Source: Fibrisoma limi BUZ 3 (GTDB lineage Bacteria; Bacteroidota; Bacteroidia; Cytophagales; Spirosomataceae). From it: 64,000 nt of DNA. The stretch is from the NCBI RefSeq assembly GCF_000296815.2, contig NZ_CAIT01000006.1, positions 812,777 through 876,776 of the forward strand, written 5' to 3'. Below, in pieces: positions 8,434-19,400 of the stretch; position 1 is the stretch's first letter, and every line of letters starts with the position of its first letter. The notes under the pieces are model-generated. The model was not told the DNA's origin and did not search any database. It saw only the letters and a program-made list of their open reading frames with translations. The position numbers and the translations under genes were made by a program.

Positions 8434-9195
8434 ATGAACAATCCCGCAGTGCTGATTACGGGCGGAGCCACCGGCATTGGGCTGGCCACCGCCGAATTGT
8501 TCCTGCAACGGGGCGGCCGCGTCGTCATTGCCGGTCGCCGGGCCGATGTCGGTCGGCAGGCCGTCGACTACCTTACCACGTTCGGCAGTGACGTATCGTT
8601 TGTCCAGGCCGATGTGGCCCGTCGCGATCAGGTGTATCACCTCGTGCAAACGGCCATTGAGCGGCTGGGACGGCTGGACGTAGTTGTCAATAACGCCGGT
8701 CAGGAAGGCACCTTTCAGCCCTTGGTCGACGCCCCCGAAGACGAGCTTGATGCCCTGATCGACACGAATCTGAAGGGCGTGTGGCTGTCCTGCAAGTATG
8801 CTGTTCAGCAGATGCTTCGGCAGGGTGACGGCGGATCGATCATCAACACCTCCTCCTGGCTGGCAATCGGTGCCCTGGCCGGCTCAAGCATCTATTCGGC
8901 CACCAAAGCGGCCCTGGATGGCATGATTCGCCCAATGGCTATCGAAGTCGGCGAACAACGCATCCGGATTAACAACGTCAATCCCGGCTTCATCGTTACG
9001 CCCATGCTCCGGCGCAATTTTGACCCCGACAGCGAAGCGGCTCTTGCCCTGAAACGACAGACGCCGGTGGGCCGGTTTGCTGACCCCAAGGAGGTTGCCG
9101 AGCTGGTGTACTGGCTTAGTAGCGAAGCAGCTTCGTTCGTCACCGGCCAGAGCATTCTCGTTGACGGTGGCCTAACGATCGGTGGGCAGCGCTGA
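8434..9195 (+). CDS. SDR-family NAD(P)-dependent oxidoreductase
   Basis: 253 aa classical short-chain dehydrogenase. It has TGGATGIG near the N-terminus, NNAGQEG, Ser in the NTSSWLA strand, the catalytic YSATK and the C-terminal SFVTGQSILVDGG. It oxidises or reduces a small alcohol/ketone in the cytoplasm; the substrate cannot be told from the sequence. It is the last gene of the HxlR-linked set and converges with the minus-strand DUF1735 gene. Confidence 0.92.
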   Translation: MNNPAVLITGGATGIGLATAELFLQRGGRVVIAGRRADVGRQAVDYLTTFGSDVSFVQADVARRDQVYHLVQTAIERLGRLDVVVNNAGQEGTFQPLVDAPEDELDALIDTNLKGVWLSCKYAVQQMLRQGDGGSIINTSSWLAIGALAGSSIYSATKAALDGMIRPMAIEVGEQRIRINNVNPGFIVTPMLRRNFDPDSEAALALKRQTPVGRFADPKEVAELVYWLSSEAASFVTGQSILVDGGLTIGGQR

Positions 9196-9320
9196 ACCCT
9201 GATTCAAGCGACGTTCAATCTACCAGCCATTAATCAGGTCAAAGACACTAGTTTACCTGGTTATATATCAGCTAATTACACAGCATGCAGCATCTAATTC
9301 GACTCATAAATTACAGGCGC

Positions 9321-10115
9321 TCAAGGTACAACGACTGACATTATTTTCTGGGTAGCATCCTGACTTCCGGTAATCCCGGTGGCCGTTAGTGTAACGGTGT
9401 ACGTACCGGCTTTGGCGTAGGTATACGTTGGCGACGCGTCCGTCACGGCCGCCGACCCATCGCCAAAATCCCAGGAGTAACTCAGCGCATTGGCCGAGGT
9501 ATTGGCGAACGCGATTTTGCGCGGAGTGGTCGCATCTGCCTTGCTGGTGAAGTTAGGAGTTGGCTTAAGAATGGACGGGTCCAGCGAGACAATGGTCGTT
9601 TTCAGGGCCGGATTGACCGGTATCTGCCCACTCGATATGGTAACACCAACAGCCAGCTTCTGCCCCGGATTGGCCCGCAGGTAATCGAGGTCGATGCGCA
9701 GGTCAAACGGCGCGAATTCCATTCCATTGCCGAGGTTGAGCGAGTTAGGCAGCACAAACCTTTCCACCGGAAGCGGAACGGTACCGGGCAGTACGTTGGT
9801 CGAAATCAGCCTGGCAACCGTATCGGCGTTGGCGGAAACCGTAACGGCCACATCACCCGCCGTCGATACGCCCCCCCGGAATACGCTCAGGGGAACAATC
9901 AGTTTTTTCTCCGCCAGATTGACCGAGAACCGATACGTACCGGTAGCCGGGGGCAGGCTGTTGATGGTGTACACGCCATTGCGGGCGGTAGGCTGATACA
10001 GCAGTTGCTGTGGATAGTCGGCTTCGGGCAATTCATCGTAGGAGCAGGCACTCATCAGCAGACCGCACCCCAGGCCCACACAGGCCAGCCGAATCAGGTT
10101 TAAATACAATGCCAT
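9321..10115 (-). CDS. DUF1735-type surface lipoprotein with C-terminal PKD domain
   Basis: 264 aa. A lipoprotein signal ends at Cys24 (LLMSACS). The middle (about 30-180) resembles the DUF1735 (BT_3987-like N-terminal) beta-sandwich of SusE/F-position proteins: LSVFRGG, the VSANADT repeat, LRIDLDYLRANPGQKLAVGVTI. The C-terminus (about 188-264) is a PKD domain with YSWDFGDGS and AGTYTVTLTATG. It is likely a surface glycan-binding protein tethered to the outer membrane. It follows SusD by 27 bp and ends the sigma/FecR/SusCD locus. Confidence 0.85.
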   Translation of the reverse strand: MALYLNLIRLACVGLGCGLLMSACSYDELPEADYPQQLLYQPTARNGVYTINSLPPATGTYRFSVNLAEKKLIVPLSVFRGGVSTAGDVAVTVSANADTVARLISTNVLPGTVPLPVERFVLPNSLNLGNGMEFAPFDLRIDLDYLRANPGQKLAVGVTISSGQIPVNPALKTTIVSLDPSILKPTPNFTSKADATTPRKIAFANTSANALSYSWDFGDGSAAVTDASPTYTYAKAGTYTVTLTATGITGSQDATQKIMSVVVP

Positions 10116-10142
10116 TGGGTAAGTTGGTTTTTGGGAGGTGGT

Positions 10143-11846
10143 CTACCAGCCGGGATTCTGAACCAGCCCTTTCGATGCGTTCAGTTCCCCCTGCGGAATG
10201 GGATACAGGTACATTTTCGGTTCAAACACCCGCTTCTCCACTTCTACCGGTTTGTACTGGAACGTACCGTCGGCCCGGCGGGTGATTTCTACGCCCAGTA
10301 GTGGGGCGCCCAGCGTTTGCGGCCCGATCATCCACCGCCGAACATCCCAGCCCCGGTGATCTTCGAAGGCCAGCTCAACCCGGCGCTCGTTGCGAATGCG
10401 TTCGCGCATCTCGGCCTGTGAAAGCCCCGCGGACAGGGCCGGCAAGGCTACTCCGGTCCGGGCACGCACCCGATCCACGTAGGTTTTGATGTCGGCGTGA
10501 CCGGGTGAGTATTCGTTCAGCGCTTCGGCGTAGTTCAGGAAGATCTCGGCCAGCCGGAAGATATTCCACGAGTACACGCTGGTGTTGTTCAGCAGCAGGT
10601 TCAGGTTCTCGTTGACGTACTTCTTCAGGTAGTAGCCCGTCCGCGTAGCATTCACTACGCCCTGGCCATCGCGGCCCCCAATCCAGGCTTCAACGGGACG
10701 GCCTTTGTAGGTCGTGTTGTTCAGAATGATGTTCAGGCCCAGTCGTGGGTCGCGGTTGGCGTAGGGGTTGGCGGCATGGGTGGGATTGTTCCAGTCGAAC
10801 CGGGTGCCATTGCTCATCTCGTAAGCATCGACCAGGTTCTGCGAAGGTGTCGTGCCGCTGTTGCCAAGGTCATAGCCAATCGGGTAGTTTGCCCGCTCAA
10901 ACTCGTTGGAAGCGCTGTTACGCCGGGCGAAGATGATTTCGGGAAGCGTATAGCTGTTAGTGATAAACAGGTTCCGGTAGTTGTTATGCAGGGCGTAGCC
11001 CGTACCAGCCAGATCGATCACGGCTTTGGCCGCATCGGCAGCCGCTTTCCAGCGGGCTGTGCGGTCGCCCGCCGGCAGTGTAACCAGGTCGAGGTTCGTA
11101 TAGCCCCCCGCCCAGGACGACGTATTGAACAGGTCGCTGGCGGCATAGAGCAGCACCCGGCTTTTCAGCGAGAGGGCGGCTCCGCGGGTAGCCCGGCCCA
11201 GGTCGGTGGCTGCGTAGGTGACGGGCAGGTTGCGGGCGGCTGAGTCGCATTCGGCGGTGATGAAGCTGATACATTCGGCCAGGGAGCTGCGCTTTACGTC
11301 TGCGAAGTTATCGTTAATAGTCAGCGCTTTCGTAAACAGCGGCACCCCACCGTATCGCTTTATCAGTTCGAAGTAGAAATAAGCCCGCAGAAACCGCGCT
11401 TCGTACTTCCATCGCCGGATGTCGTTCAGGCGATTCTGGTAGGTTGTCTGGGCTGCGGGGGTCGGGTCGAGTCGATATTGATCCAGATTGACGCTATCCG
11501 TAGCGACCAGAAACTGATTGGCTTTCCGAACACCGCGGTAGAAATTAACCCAGCCATTGTCAGGAATATCAATCGCGTTCCAGGAGCCGTTGTTGAACTT
11601 CTGGACGTTGGAGGTTTCGAGCGTATGCTCGGCCTCGTCCGTTGCCGAAGCGGTCATGGCTCCGTCGATTTGCAGATACCCAGCCGGAACGTCGGTATAG
11701 ATGGAGTTGAGCCGGTTCAGGGTGTAGTCGTACGACCGGATGAGCTGCTGCCCGGTGATATCCGTGATGAGTTCACGTTCCAGGTCTTCGCAGCTACTCA
11801 GCCCGACAACGGCGGCTAGTACGAAAAATGGTATAATGCGTTTCAT
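10143..11846 (-). CDS. RagB/SusD family nutrient-binding outer membrane lipoprotein
   Basis: 567 aa from the ATG at 11846, which gives a clean lipoprotein signal with Cys19 (VVGLSSCEDLER); a start at 11882 would add 12 unlikely residues. SusD signatures: YEARFLRAYFYFELIKRYGGVPL in the TPR part, NYAEALNEYS, and the C-terminal RIRNERRVELAFEDHRGWDVRRW with the family ending (LYPIPQGELNAS, QNPGW). It caps the adjacent SusC transporter and binds the glycan. It is the second SusCD pair of the locus, 71 bp after its SusC. Confidence 0.95.
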   Translation of the reverse strand: MKRIIPFFVLAAVVGLSSCEDLERELITDITGQQLIRSYDYTLNRLNSIYTDVPAGYLQIDGAMTASATDEAEHTLETSNVQKFNNGSWNAIDIPDNGWVNFYRGVRKANQFLVATDSVNLDQYRLDPTPAAQTTYQNRLNDIRRWKYEARFLRAYFYFELIKRYGGVPLFTKALTINDNFADVKRSSLAECISFITAECDSAARNLPVTYAATDLGRATRGAALSLKSRVLLYAASDLFNTSSWAGGYTNLDLVTLPAGDRTARWKAAADAAKAVIDLAGTGYALHNNYRNLFITNSYTLPEIIFARRNSASNEFERANYPIGYDLGNSGTTPSQNLVDAYEMSNGTRFDWNNPTHAANPYANRDPRLGLNIILNNTTYKGRPVEAWIGGRDGQGVVNATRTGYYLKKYVNENLNLLLNNTSVYSWNIFRLAEIFLNYAEALNEYSPGHADIKTYVDRVRARTGVALPALSAGLSQAEMRERIRNERRVELAFEDHRGWDVRRWMIGPQTLGAPLLGVEITRRADGTFQYKPVEVEKRVFEPKMYLYPIPQGELNASKGLVQNPGW

Positions 11847-11917
11847 GGCGATCGACAAGTCTATGATTATCAGTCGTGTCATTTCCGGTGGCGTCGTTTA
11901 TCTCTCAGGAATGACGT

Positions 11918-14740
11918 TTACAGTTGCACCCGCAGACCGGCGCTGAGTGTTCGCAGGGCCGGATATCCACTGGCTACCTCCGGGTCAATGTAGCCCTCCA
12001 GCCGATCGAGCGAGAACAGGTTGGTGCCGTTGATAAACACCCGGGCGTTTGTCAGCCGGACCTTTTCTGTCAGGTTCAGCGGCAACGTATAGCCCAGTTC
12101 GATGCTCCGCAATTTCACGAAACTGCCGTCGCGCTGCCAGAACGACGAGTACCGGAAGTTGTTGAGGTTGTTGCTGGCCGACAGGCGCGGGTAGGTGGCC
12201 GTTGCGGCCGTTTCGGGCGTCCAGCGGTCCAGCGCAATGGCACTGATCTGGCCGTTGTTCTGGAACGCGTGGAAGTAGGCTCCGCCAAAGTACGCGGTAC
12301 GGCCCGTTACACCCTGCAAGAGCAGTTCCAGATCAAAGCTCCGGTATTGCAGCCGCGGGTGCAGGCTGACAGTCAGGGTCGGCACCGATGTTTTACCGAT
12401 CGGGCGGGTATCGTTGCCGTCGATCAGGCCGTCGCCGTTCTGGTCTTTGTATTTGATATCACCCGGCTGCACGGGCGCAAAAATCTGTCGGGGACTGGCG
12501 GCAATGTCGGCCTGATCCCGGAAGAGTCCAATAGCTTCCAGGCCAAACGGTTGCCCCACGGGTCGGCCGGTTGTGTATTGGTAGTCGTAGAGCCGGATAG
12601 CCTCCGAGTTTTCAATAATCTTGTTCTGGGCGTACCACGCGCCGGCTTCCAGCGAATACTGAAGCGGGCTGTTCGATTTGCTACTGTAGCGCACAATAGC
12701 CTCGAAGCCGCTGTTGTTCACTTTACCGATGTTGAGCAACGGCAGTGTCGCGCCTGTATACTGCGGCACCGTGCGGTTGGGCGTAGCCAGAATATCATAC
12801 CGACGCTGCCGGAATACGTCCAGCGACACATCCAGCCGCCGGGCCAGACTCAGTTCTACACCGAAGTTCAGTTTTTGCTCCGTTTCCCACCGCAGATCCG
12901 TTGTTGCGAGTGGACCTTCGGCCAGGCCAAATGCCTGCGTATTGCCCGTTCCGAAATAATAGGCAGCCGTGTATGGATACCGTTGCTCGAACATGAAGCG
13001 GTTGCCGCCAATCTGGTCGTTGCCTGCCAGGCCGTACGAGGCCCGTATCTTCAGGAAGTTCACCAGGGCGTTATCTTTGAGGAAGGCCTCGTTGGAAACC
13101 ACCCACCCTACCGATGCGGCCGGGAAAAAGCCGTAGCGATTACGCTTCGGAAACGCTTCCGAGCCCATGTAGCCAAACGACAGTTCACCAATGTACTTAT
13201 TCGCGTTCGTGTACGTAACGCGTCCACCCATGCCAACGTGTTTGTAGGGCAGACTCTCAATGGCCGTTGTTGCGTTACTGATGTTCGTATAGCTGCTCGA
13301 ATTGTAGAGCAACATGGCCGCAATGTCGTGCTTACCAAACGTACGGGTATAGTTCAGCATGCCCTGGAAGATCATATTGCGCCATTGGTCGGAGTTGGCT
13401 TCGTTCCCTACGAGTGAGGTACTCTGGCCGTAGCGGGTGTAGATCGTTTCGCCGGCCGTATTTCTGGTCACGGCAAAGCGTTCGTAGGTCTTGGTCTTGT
13501 TGGAGTAGCTGCGAAAAAAATTGTTGAACGACACCGCCCCCGTAATGCTCAGGCCGGGCAAGATAGCGTCCAGTTGTTCGGTTAGTTGCAGGGTGGTTTG
13601 CAGCGTACGGCCGTTGGAGGTATACGAACCGGTTTGCAGCAGGTTGGCCAGCGGGTTGGTCAGCGCACTGGTACCGCCAAACGATCCGTCGGCGTTGTAG
13701 ACCGGGAACGAATTGGGCGGCAACGTAGCCAGCGAGTTAAAAAACGCGCCGGTTGTATTGGCCGCCGGGTTGGCTTTGTCTTCGACGGTTCCGCCGAGGG
13801 TGAGCGATGCCGACAGCCGGTCGGTGATGTTGACGTCGACGTTCGAGCGGAAGTTGATCCGCGAATACCGCGAGTTTACGCTCTCATCGGCCAGGTTACC
13901 TGCGTTTTTGTACAGCCCATTGCTGCGGATGGAATTCAGCAGCACAAAATACCGGACCGTATTACTACCGCCCCGGAAGTTTAGGTTGTAGTTCGATATG
14001 GGCGCTGTTTTCTTCAGCACTTCGTCGTACCAGTTCACGTTCGGGTAGAAGTACGGATCGCTGCCGGTACGGTACGCTTCCAGTGCGGCATCGGTATACA
14101 ACGGCGCTTTTCCGTCGTTCTGAAGCCCTTCGTTGTATAACCGGGCGTAGTCGTACGAGCCTAGAAACTGCGGCAGCCGGGTGGCCGTATGAAACCCCTG
14201 CTGGGTGCTGGCATTAATTACCAGCGGACTGGTGCGGCCTCGTTTGGTCGTGACCAGCAAAACCCCATTGGCACCACGCAGGCCGTAAATCGCCGTCGCG
14301 GAAGCATCCTTGAGCAACGAAATGCTTTCGATTTCGCTGGGGACCAGTTGCTCATACGTACTCTCGAATCCATCGACCATCACCAGCACATCCCGACCGG
14401 ACCCGAATGTGTTGATACCCCGCGCCAGTACCGAGGGTGAGTCGTTGCCGGGCTCGCCACCGGATTGCCCGACCGTCAGGCCCGGCAGGCGGCCGTAGAG
14501 GGTATTGGCCAGATTGGTCGTGAAGTTCTTTTCCAGATCCCGGCCGGCTACGGTCGAGATAGCGCTCGTCACGCGCCAGGCCAGTTGCTGGCCGTAGCCA
14601 ATCGGCTGGAGTGACGTACGCTGGCGTTCAACCTGGATTTCGGCCAGGGAGTCGGGGCTGCTCTGCTGCGCCCGGGCAGACGGACGCAACCCGGCCAGCA
14701 ATACCAGTACGGGTAGGATATAGTATAGTTTGAAGTTCAT
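11918..14740 (-). CDS. SusC/RagA TonB-linked outer membrane protein lacking N-terminal extension domains
   Basis: 940 aa from ATG 14740 (signal MNFKLYYILPVLVLLAG...ARA). After about 45 residues the plug domain starts (ISTVAGRDLEKN, YGRLPGLTV, ARGINTF, LLKDASATAIYGLRGANGVLLVTTKRG), followed by a 22-strand barrel ending VASGYPALRTLSAGLRVQL. Unlike most SusC proteins it has no CarboxypepD_reg domain and no STN domain; only a short linker (EIQVERQRTS) could hold a TonB box. It imports oligosaccharides with its SusD partner. It lies 19 bp after the upstream SusD. Confidence 0.93.
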   Translation of the reverse strand: MNFKLYYILPVLVLLAGLRPSARAQQSSPDSLAEIQVERQRTSLQPIGYGQQLAWRVTSAISTVAGRDLEKNFTTNLANTLYGRLPGLTVGQSGGEPGNDSPSVLARGINTFGSGRDVLVMVDGFESTYEQLVPSEIESISLLKDASATAIYGLRGANGVLLVTTKRGRTSPLVINASTQQGFHTATRLPQFLGSYDYARLYNEGLQNDGKAPLYTDAALEAYRTGSDPYFYPNVNWYDEVLKKTAPISNYNLNFRGGSNTVRYFVLLNSIRSNGLYKNAGNLADESVNSRYSRINFRSNVDVNITDRLSASLTLGGTVEDKANPAANTTGAFFNSLATLPPNSFPVYNADGSFGGTSALTNPLANLLQTGSYTSNGRTLQTTLQLTEQLDAILPGLSITGAVSFNNFFRSYSNKTKTYERFAVTRNTAGETIYTRYGQSTSLVGNEANSDQWRNMIFQGMLNYTRTFGKHDIAAMLLYNSSSYTNISNATTAIESLPYKHVGMGGRVTYTNANKYIGELSFGYMGSEAFPKRNRYGFFPAASVGWVVSNEAFLKDNALVNFLKIRASYGLAGNDQIGGNRFMFEQRYPYTAAYYFGTGNTQAFGLAEGPLATTDLRWETEQKLNFGVELSLARRLDVSLDVFRQRRYDILATPNRTVPQYTGATLPLLNIGKVNNSGFEAIVRYSSKSNSPLQYSLEAGAWYAQNKIIENSEAIRLYDYQYTTGRPVGQPFGLEAIGLFRDQADIAASPRQIFAPVQPGDIKYKDQNGDGLIDGNDTRPIGKTSVPTLTVSLHPRLQYRSFDLELLLQGVTGRTAYFGGAYFHAFQNNGQISAIALDRWTPETAATATYPRLSASNNLNNFRYSSFWQRDGSFVKLRSIELGYTLPLNLTEKVRLTNARVFINGTNLFSLDRLEGYIDPEVASGYPALRTLSAGLRVQL

Positions 14741-14759
14741 AATGCTCAGCAGCAAAGAG

Positions 14760-16493
14760 TTAGTAGCCAGGATTCTGAACGAGGTAGCCCTTGTACACTT
14801 CCGTATTCAGGAACGGATGCAGGTACATGCGCGGCAGGAAAGTCCGATTTTCGAACACATACGGCTGATAGGCGAAATCAGTATTACCGGTGATCCGTGT
14901 AATCCGCAGGCCGTACATCGGCCCCTGCATTACCCCTTCGTTTTCGGCAATTTTCCAGCGTCGGATGTCCCAGAGCCGATGATCTTCGAAGGCTAGTTCG
15001 ATGTCCCGCTCATTGCGAACCCGTTCGCGAAACTGCTCTTTGGTAAGATTCGTCGGAAGTTTGGGCATACCCGAACGCCCGCGAATAATATTAACGGCAT
15101 CGTGAGCTGCCTGTACCGGGCCCTGGGCTTCATTGAGGGCTTCGGCATAGTTCAGATACGCTTCGGCCACCCGGAATACAATGGCGTTGGGTACGGCACT
15201 CGACGTAGCGCCCAGTGCATCAGGCATGAGTTTCTTCAGCCAGGCCCCCCCGTCGCAGTCGGCGGCATGACGCCCCCCCTGAAACGTTTCGAGCAGGGGT
15301 ACATCCCGGTTGTAGCTTGAGGTGGTGTACCCAACCGTCTGGGCAAAACGAGGATCAAGCTCCGCGTATTTTTTTAGTAAATCATTGCCACCCGGCCAGG
15401 TCTGCGGGGTACCGTCTTTCTTTTCGTATTTTCGGACAAAGTTGTGGATTACCGATACCCCGCCCCAGGCATTGATAATGGACGACGGCTGAAATCCGTA
15501 CCAGGGAAACTGGGTTCGGCTGCGGGCAGCATAGACTTTCTCGGCCAGGACAATCTCGGCATTGTCGTTCTGCTCCCAGGCAAACTTGTAGTTCTTGTCT
15601 ACGCCCTTGTCGGTAATGAGCGAGAAGTTTCCGGCCGGGGCCATGTCAATCGCAGCTTTGGCGGCATCGGCAGCGAGTTGCCAGCGATTATTGTCCTGGT
15701 TACCGTAGCAGATCAGCTTATTATCGGCCTCGTTGCCCAGGCTCATGTACGGCGTTGCAGCGTTGAACAGGGGGCTGGCTGCGTACAGCAGCGTACGGGC
15801 CTTGAGCATCTGGGCCGCTGTTTTGGTGGCCCGGCCCCGGAGGTTCGATGGATACGAAGCGGGAAGTTTTTCCACCGCATCATTGCAGTCCTTCACGATG
15901 AAATTGACTACGTCTTCAACCGTATTCCGCTTTACCTTAAAATCGTCGGTCAACTGAAACCGCCTGTCGATGATCGGAACGCCACCGTAGCGCTTCAGCA
16001 TTTCGGCGTAATTCAGCGCCCGGATGAATTTCATTTCGCCGGTTACCTGGCTCTTGTAAGCCTCATCGGCATCAGGCACATCATTCAGCCGCTCCAGAAT
16101 GATGTTACAGTTTCGGATGGCCGTCCACCGGATGTAATACCGGTAATCTTCGTTGGCTACCAGCGCAGTCGAGGCCGTAATGTTACCGGCGTTCCACTGC
16201 TCAGGGTGCATGAAGGTGACCTCGCACTCGGCCTCGTCGGTAATGGGGGCATTGATGCAGAAGGTGCGGGAAGTAGGGATCAGGTTGGCATCGTTGTAAG
16301 AGAATATCGAGTGGATACCAATCCGGTACGTTCCGGTGATGAACGTTTCCAACTGCGCCCGCGATGAGAAGACGGTGTTTTCGGTTACGTCGACGCCGGG
16401 GGCTTTATCCAGAAACTGGGAGAGCGGCTTATCGCAGGATGATACGGCCATGCACAGGAAACCCCCAACTACGGCTCTGATGAATGCTTTCAT
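14760..16493 (-). CDS. RagB/SusD family nutrient-binding outer membrane lipoprotein
   Basis: 577 aa. Lipoprotein signal with Cys20 (AVSSCDKPLSQFLDK). SusD features: MKFIRALNYAEMLKRYGGVP, the TPR-like region with KARTLLYAASPLFN, NYAEALNEAQGP, the C-terminal RVRNERDIELAFEDHRLWDIRRW, and the ending YLHPFLN...YLVQNPGY. It is the partner of the STN-bearing SusC immediately upstream (6-bp gap). It belongs to the first of two tandem pairs below the sigma/FecR genes. Confidence 0.95.
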   Translation of the reverse strand: MKAFIRAVVGGFLCMAVSSCDKPLSQFLDKAPGVDVTENTVFSSRAQLETFITGTYRIGIHSIFSYNDANLIPTSRTFCINAPITDEAECEVTFMHPEQWNAGNITASTALVANEDYRYYIRWTAIRNCNIILERLNDVPDADEAYKSQVTGEMKFIRALNYAEMLKRYGGVPIIDRRFQLTDDFKVKRNTVEDVVNFIVKDCNDAVEKLPASYPSNLRGRATKTAAQMLKARTLLYAASPLFNAATPYMSLGNEADNKLICYGNQDNNRWQLAADAAKAAIDMAPAGNFSLITDKGVDKNYKFAWEQNDNAEIVLAEKVYAARSRTQFPWYGFQPSSIINAWGGVSVIHNFVRKYEKKDGTPQTWPGGNDLLKKYAELDPRFAQTVGYTTSSYNRDVPLLETFQGGRHAADCDGGAWLKKLMPDALGATSSAVPNAIVFRVAEAYLNYAEALNEAQGPVQAAHDAVNIIRGRSGMPKLPTNLTKEQFRERVRNERDIELAFEDHRLWDIRRWKIAENEGVMQGPMYGLRITRITGNTDFAYQPYVFENRTFLPRMYLHPFLNTEVYKGYLVQNPGY

Positions 16494-16499
16494 GGCTGA

Positions 16500-19400
16500 T
16501 TAAAATTTAAGCGTAAGCCCGAAATTGACCACGCGGGTGAGTGGGTACGGTTCTTCGTTCGTGACACCTCCTGTCGTACTGCCGGGCGCGGTACCCGACT
16601 GCTCGGGATCAACGCCGGGGAACACGGAACTCCAGGTAATCAGGTTATTGGCGTTGACAAACACCCGGGTTGAGCTAATGCCCAGTCGGCTAAGAACGGC
16701 CTTTGGCAGGCTGTAGCCAAGCTCGGCGTTTTTCAGCCGCACGTAACTTCCGTCACGCACCCAGAAGGTCGACATCTTGTTGTTGTGGTTCTCGTCGGCC
16801 CCCGTAGTCAGCCGTGGGAACCAGATGGGCAGCCCCTGCTCGTAGCGCTCAGCCGACCAGCTATTGATCAGATAATCCACGGCCCCGGAGTTTTCGAAAA
16901 AGCCGCGTACCTGCCGTCGGTTATAGGCCAGTGATACATTGTCAGCGCCCTGAAAGAGGACTGAAAAATCGAACCCTTTGTAGTTGCCTCCCAGCGAGAT
17001 ACCGAAGATTTTTTCCGGAAAGTTGGAGTAGCCGATCGGTACGGCATCGTCCTCGTTGATGATCCCGTCGCCATTGATGTCTTTGTACCGGATATCGCCG
17101 GGTTGCAGCCGGTTACTGTTCCAGGCCGACACAGGCCGATTGGCCTCATTCACTTCTTCCCAGGTGTTATACAGGCCGTCGGCCACCAGACCAAAATACT
17201 GCCCGTAGCGCTGCCCGGTACGGTACTGATACGAGAACGGCCGGGCAATTTCGTCCTGAAACAGCACCTTGTTTCGGGCGAAGGTGAAATTCCCTTTGAT
17301 GAAGAAATTTACGGCGCCGATCCGGTCATTGTAGGCGATGTCGCCGTCGAAGCCCCGGTTTCTCATCCGGCCCAGGTTATAGGCGGGCAGCGTAGCCCCA
17401 ACCGTAACGGGAACCGTACCGAGGTTGGCCAGAATGTTATTACGTTCTTCGCTGAACACATCAGCCGTTACGCTGATCTTACTTTTCCAGAACGCCATTT
17501 CCACGCCGAGGTTCTGCTTGACAGCCCGCTCCCAGGTTACGTTCGGGTTCCCCAGCTTCCCTTCAACCGAGCGAACGTAGCCGGTCTGCGTGCTGCCCAC
17601 TTCGCCGAAAAAATAGCCGTTGGTAGCGGAAGTATAGGCCGAGGGCCGGTACAGAAACCGGTCGTTGCCGATGCGGTCGTTGCCCACCTCCCCGTACGAA
17701 CCCCGAATTTTCAGGTAGGTGACCACATCGTTTTTCGGAAAGAACGGTTCTTCGGAAGGAACCCAGCCCAGTGAGAAGGCCGGGAAAAAGCCGAAGCGTT
17801 TGCCTACGTCGAAGTTTTCCGTACCGTTGTAGCCAAACGTAAACTCGGCCAGGTAGCGGCTTTTGAAGTTGTACGTAGCCCGGCCAACTACGCCCTGGTA
17901 GCCGTTGGGGACCAGAAACGCGAGGTTCGGATCGAAGTACTTGGTCTGGTTGTAGTTGACCAGCGCCGTAACGGCATGGTCGCCAAACGACCGCTTGTAG
18001 TCAAAGCCGAACTGCGCATACGTCCGCCGGTTTTTGCCGATAACCTGGTTGAATGAGAACGGCTGCTCCACATTCTGCGGAATCAGATTGACCGTACCAT
18101 CCGGCAACCGAACGGCATTGTAGGTGATCAGGGGCCGCAGGTTGACAAGGGTTTCGGTATTGTTGTTCTGGTAGTTGAGAATACCCGTGGCGCTTAGCCC
18201 CGGCAACAGAAAATCCAGCAGGTAATCAACCCGCACCGACCCTTGCAGAAAATTCCGGAACTGTCGGTTATAGCCTTGCGCAAACACATCGGCCAGCGGA
18301 TTACTGACCGTTCCAAGACCGGGCAGATTGACCAGTTTGTCGCCAATGAAGCCCGGCGAGGTCAGCGGGTTAGCTTTGGCGATGCCTTCAATGATGCGGA
18401 CGGTCGGCCAGTTGCTGCCGCTCAGGTTTTCGGTCTGCGAGGCAACATCCAGCGATACCTTCAGTTTTGACGTAACGTCGAAATCAAAGTTTGACCGGAA
18501 ATTGTAGCGTTTGTATTTGCGGTTGGCGTCAAATTCCTTGATCAGATCGGTGTTGTTAAACTGACCGCCCTGGCTGAAGAAGCCCGCCGATACGAAGTAC
18601 CGGACCTTTTCAGTACCGCCGTTGAGGTTCAGGTTGTGCTGCGTTTGCAACGCCTGCGGCCTGAGCACCAGCGAGTACCAGTCGGTGTTGGGGTAGAAAA
18701 TCGGATCTTCGCCGGACCGGTACTTGGCCAGATCAGCTTCCGTAAACCGGGGGGTATAAACGGCTCCGCTCACGTAGGCATCGTTCCGAATGGCTTCGTT
18801 ATACAACCGGGCGTAGTCGTAGCTGTTCATGCCCTTGCGCAGGTTCGTGAAGCTGGTTACCGCGAGATTCGCCGTGTAGCTGAGCTGCGGCTTGCCCACC
18901 TTGCCCCGCTTGGTGGTGATGATGATCACCCCGTTGGCCCCCCGAATCCCGTAAATGGCCGTGGCGCTGGCGTCTTTCAGGATGGTGAGGTTTTCAATCT
19001 CGTTGGGGTCAATGTTGTTGTAGTTGCTGACCTCAATCCCATTCACCAGGATGAGCGGATCGGCCGCCCCCGAGAAGGTGCTGACGCCCCGAATCCGAAG
19101 CGTAGAAGCATCATTGCCCGGCTCCCCGCTGCCCTGTACGGCAAACAAACCCGGCATCCGGCCGACCAGCGAGTTGCTGATATTGGCCACCGGCGACTGG
19201 ATCAGGTCTTTGGTCGTAACGTTCGCGATGGCCCCCGTTACGGTGGCTTTTTTCTGCGTACCGAACCCGACAACCACCACTTCGTTCAGAGATTTCGACT
19301 CCTCCGTGAGCGAGACGGTCAGCACAGGTTGGCTGCCCACCACAATCTCCTTCGGGGTGTAGCCGATGAAGCTGAACACCAGTACCGTATTTTTATCCAC

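Noticed and set aside
11924-13417. 497-aa open frame antisense to a SusC gene
   Set aside because: Shadow frame of the SusC barrel; no recognisable motif and no promoter evidence.
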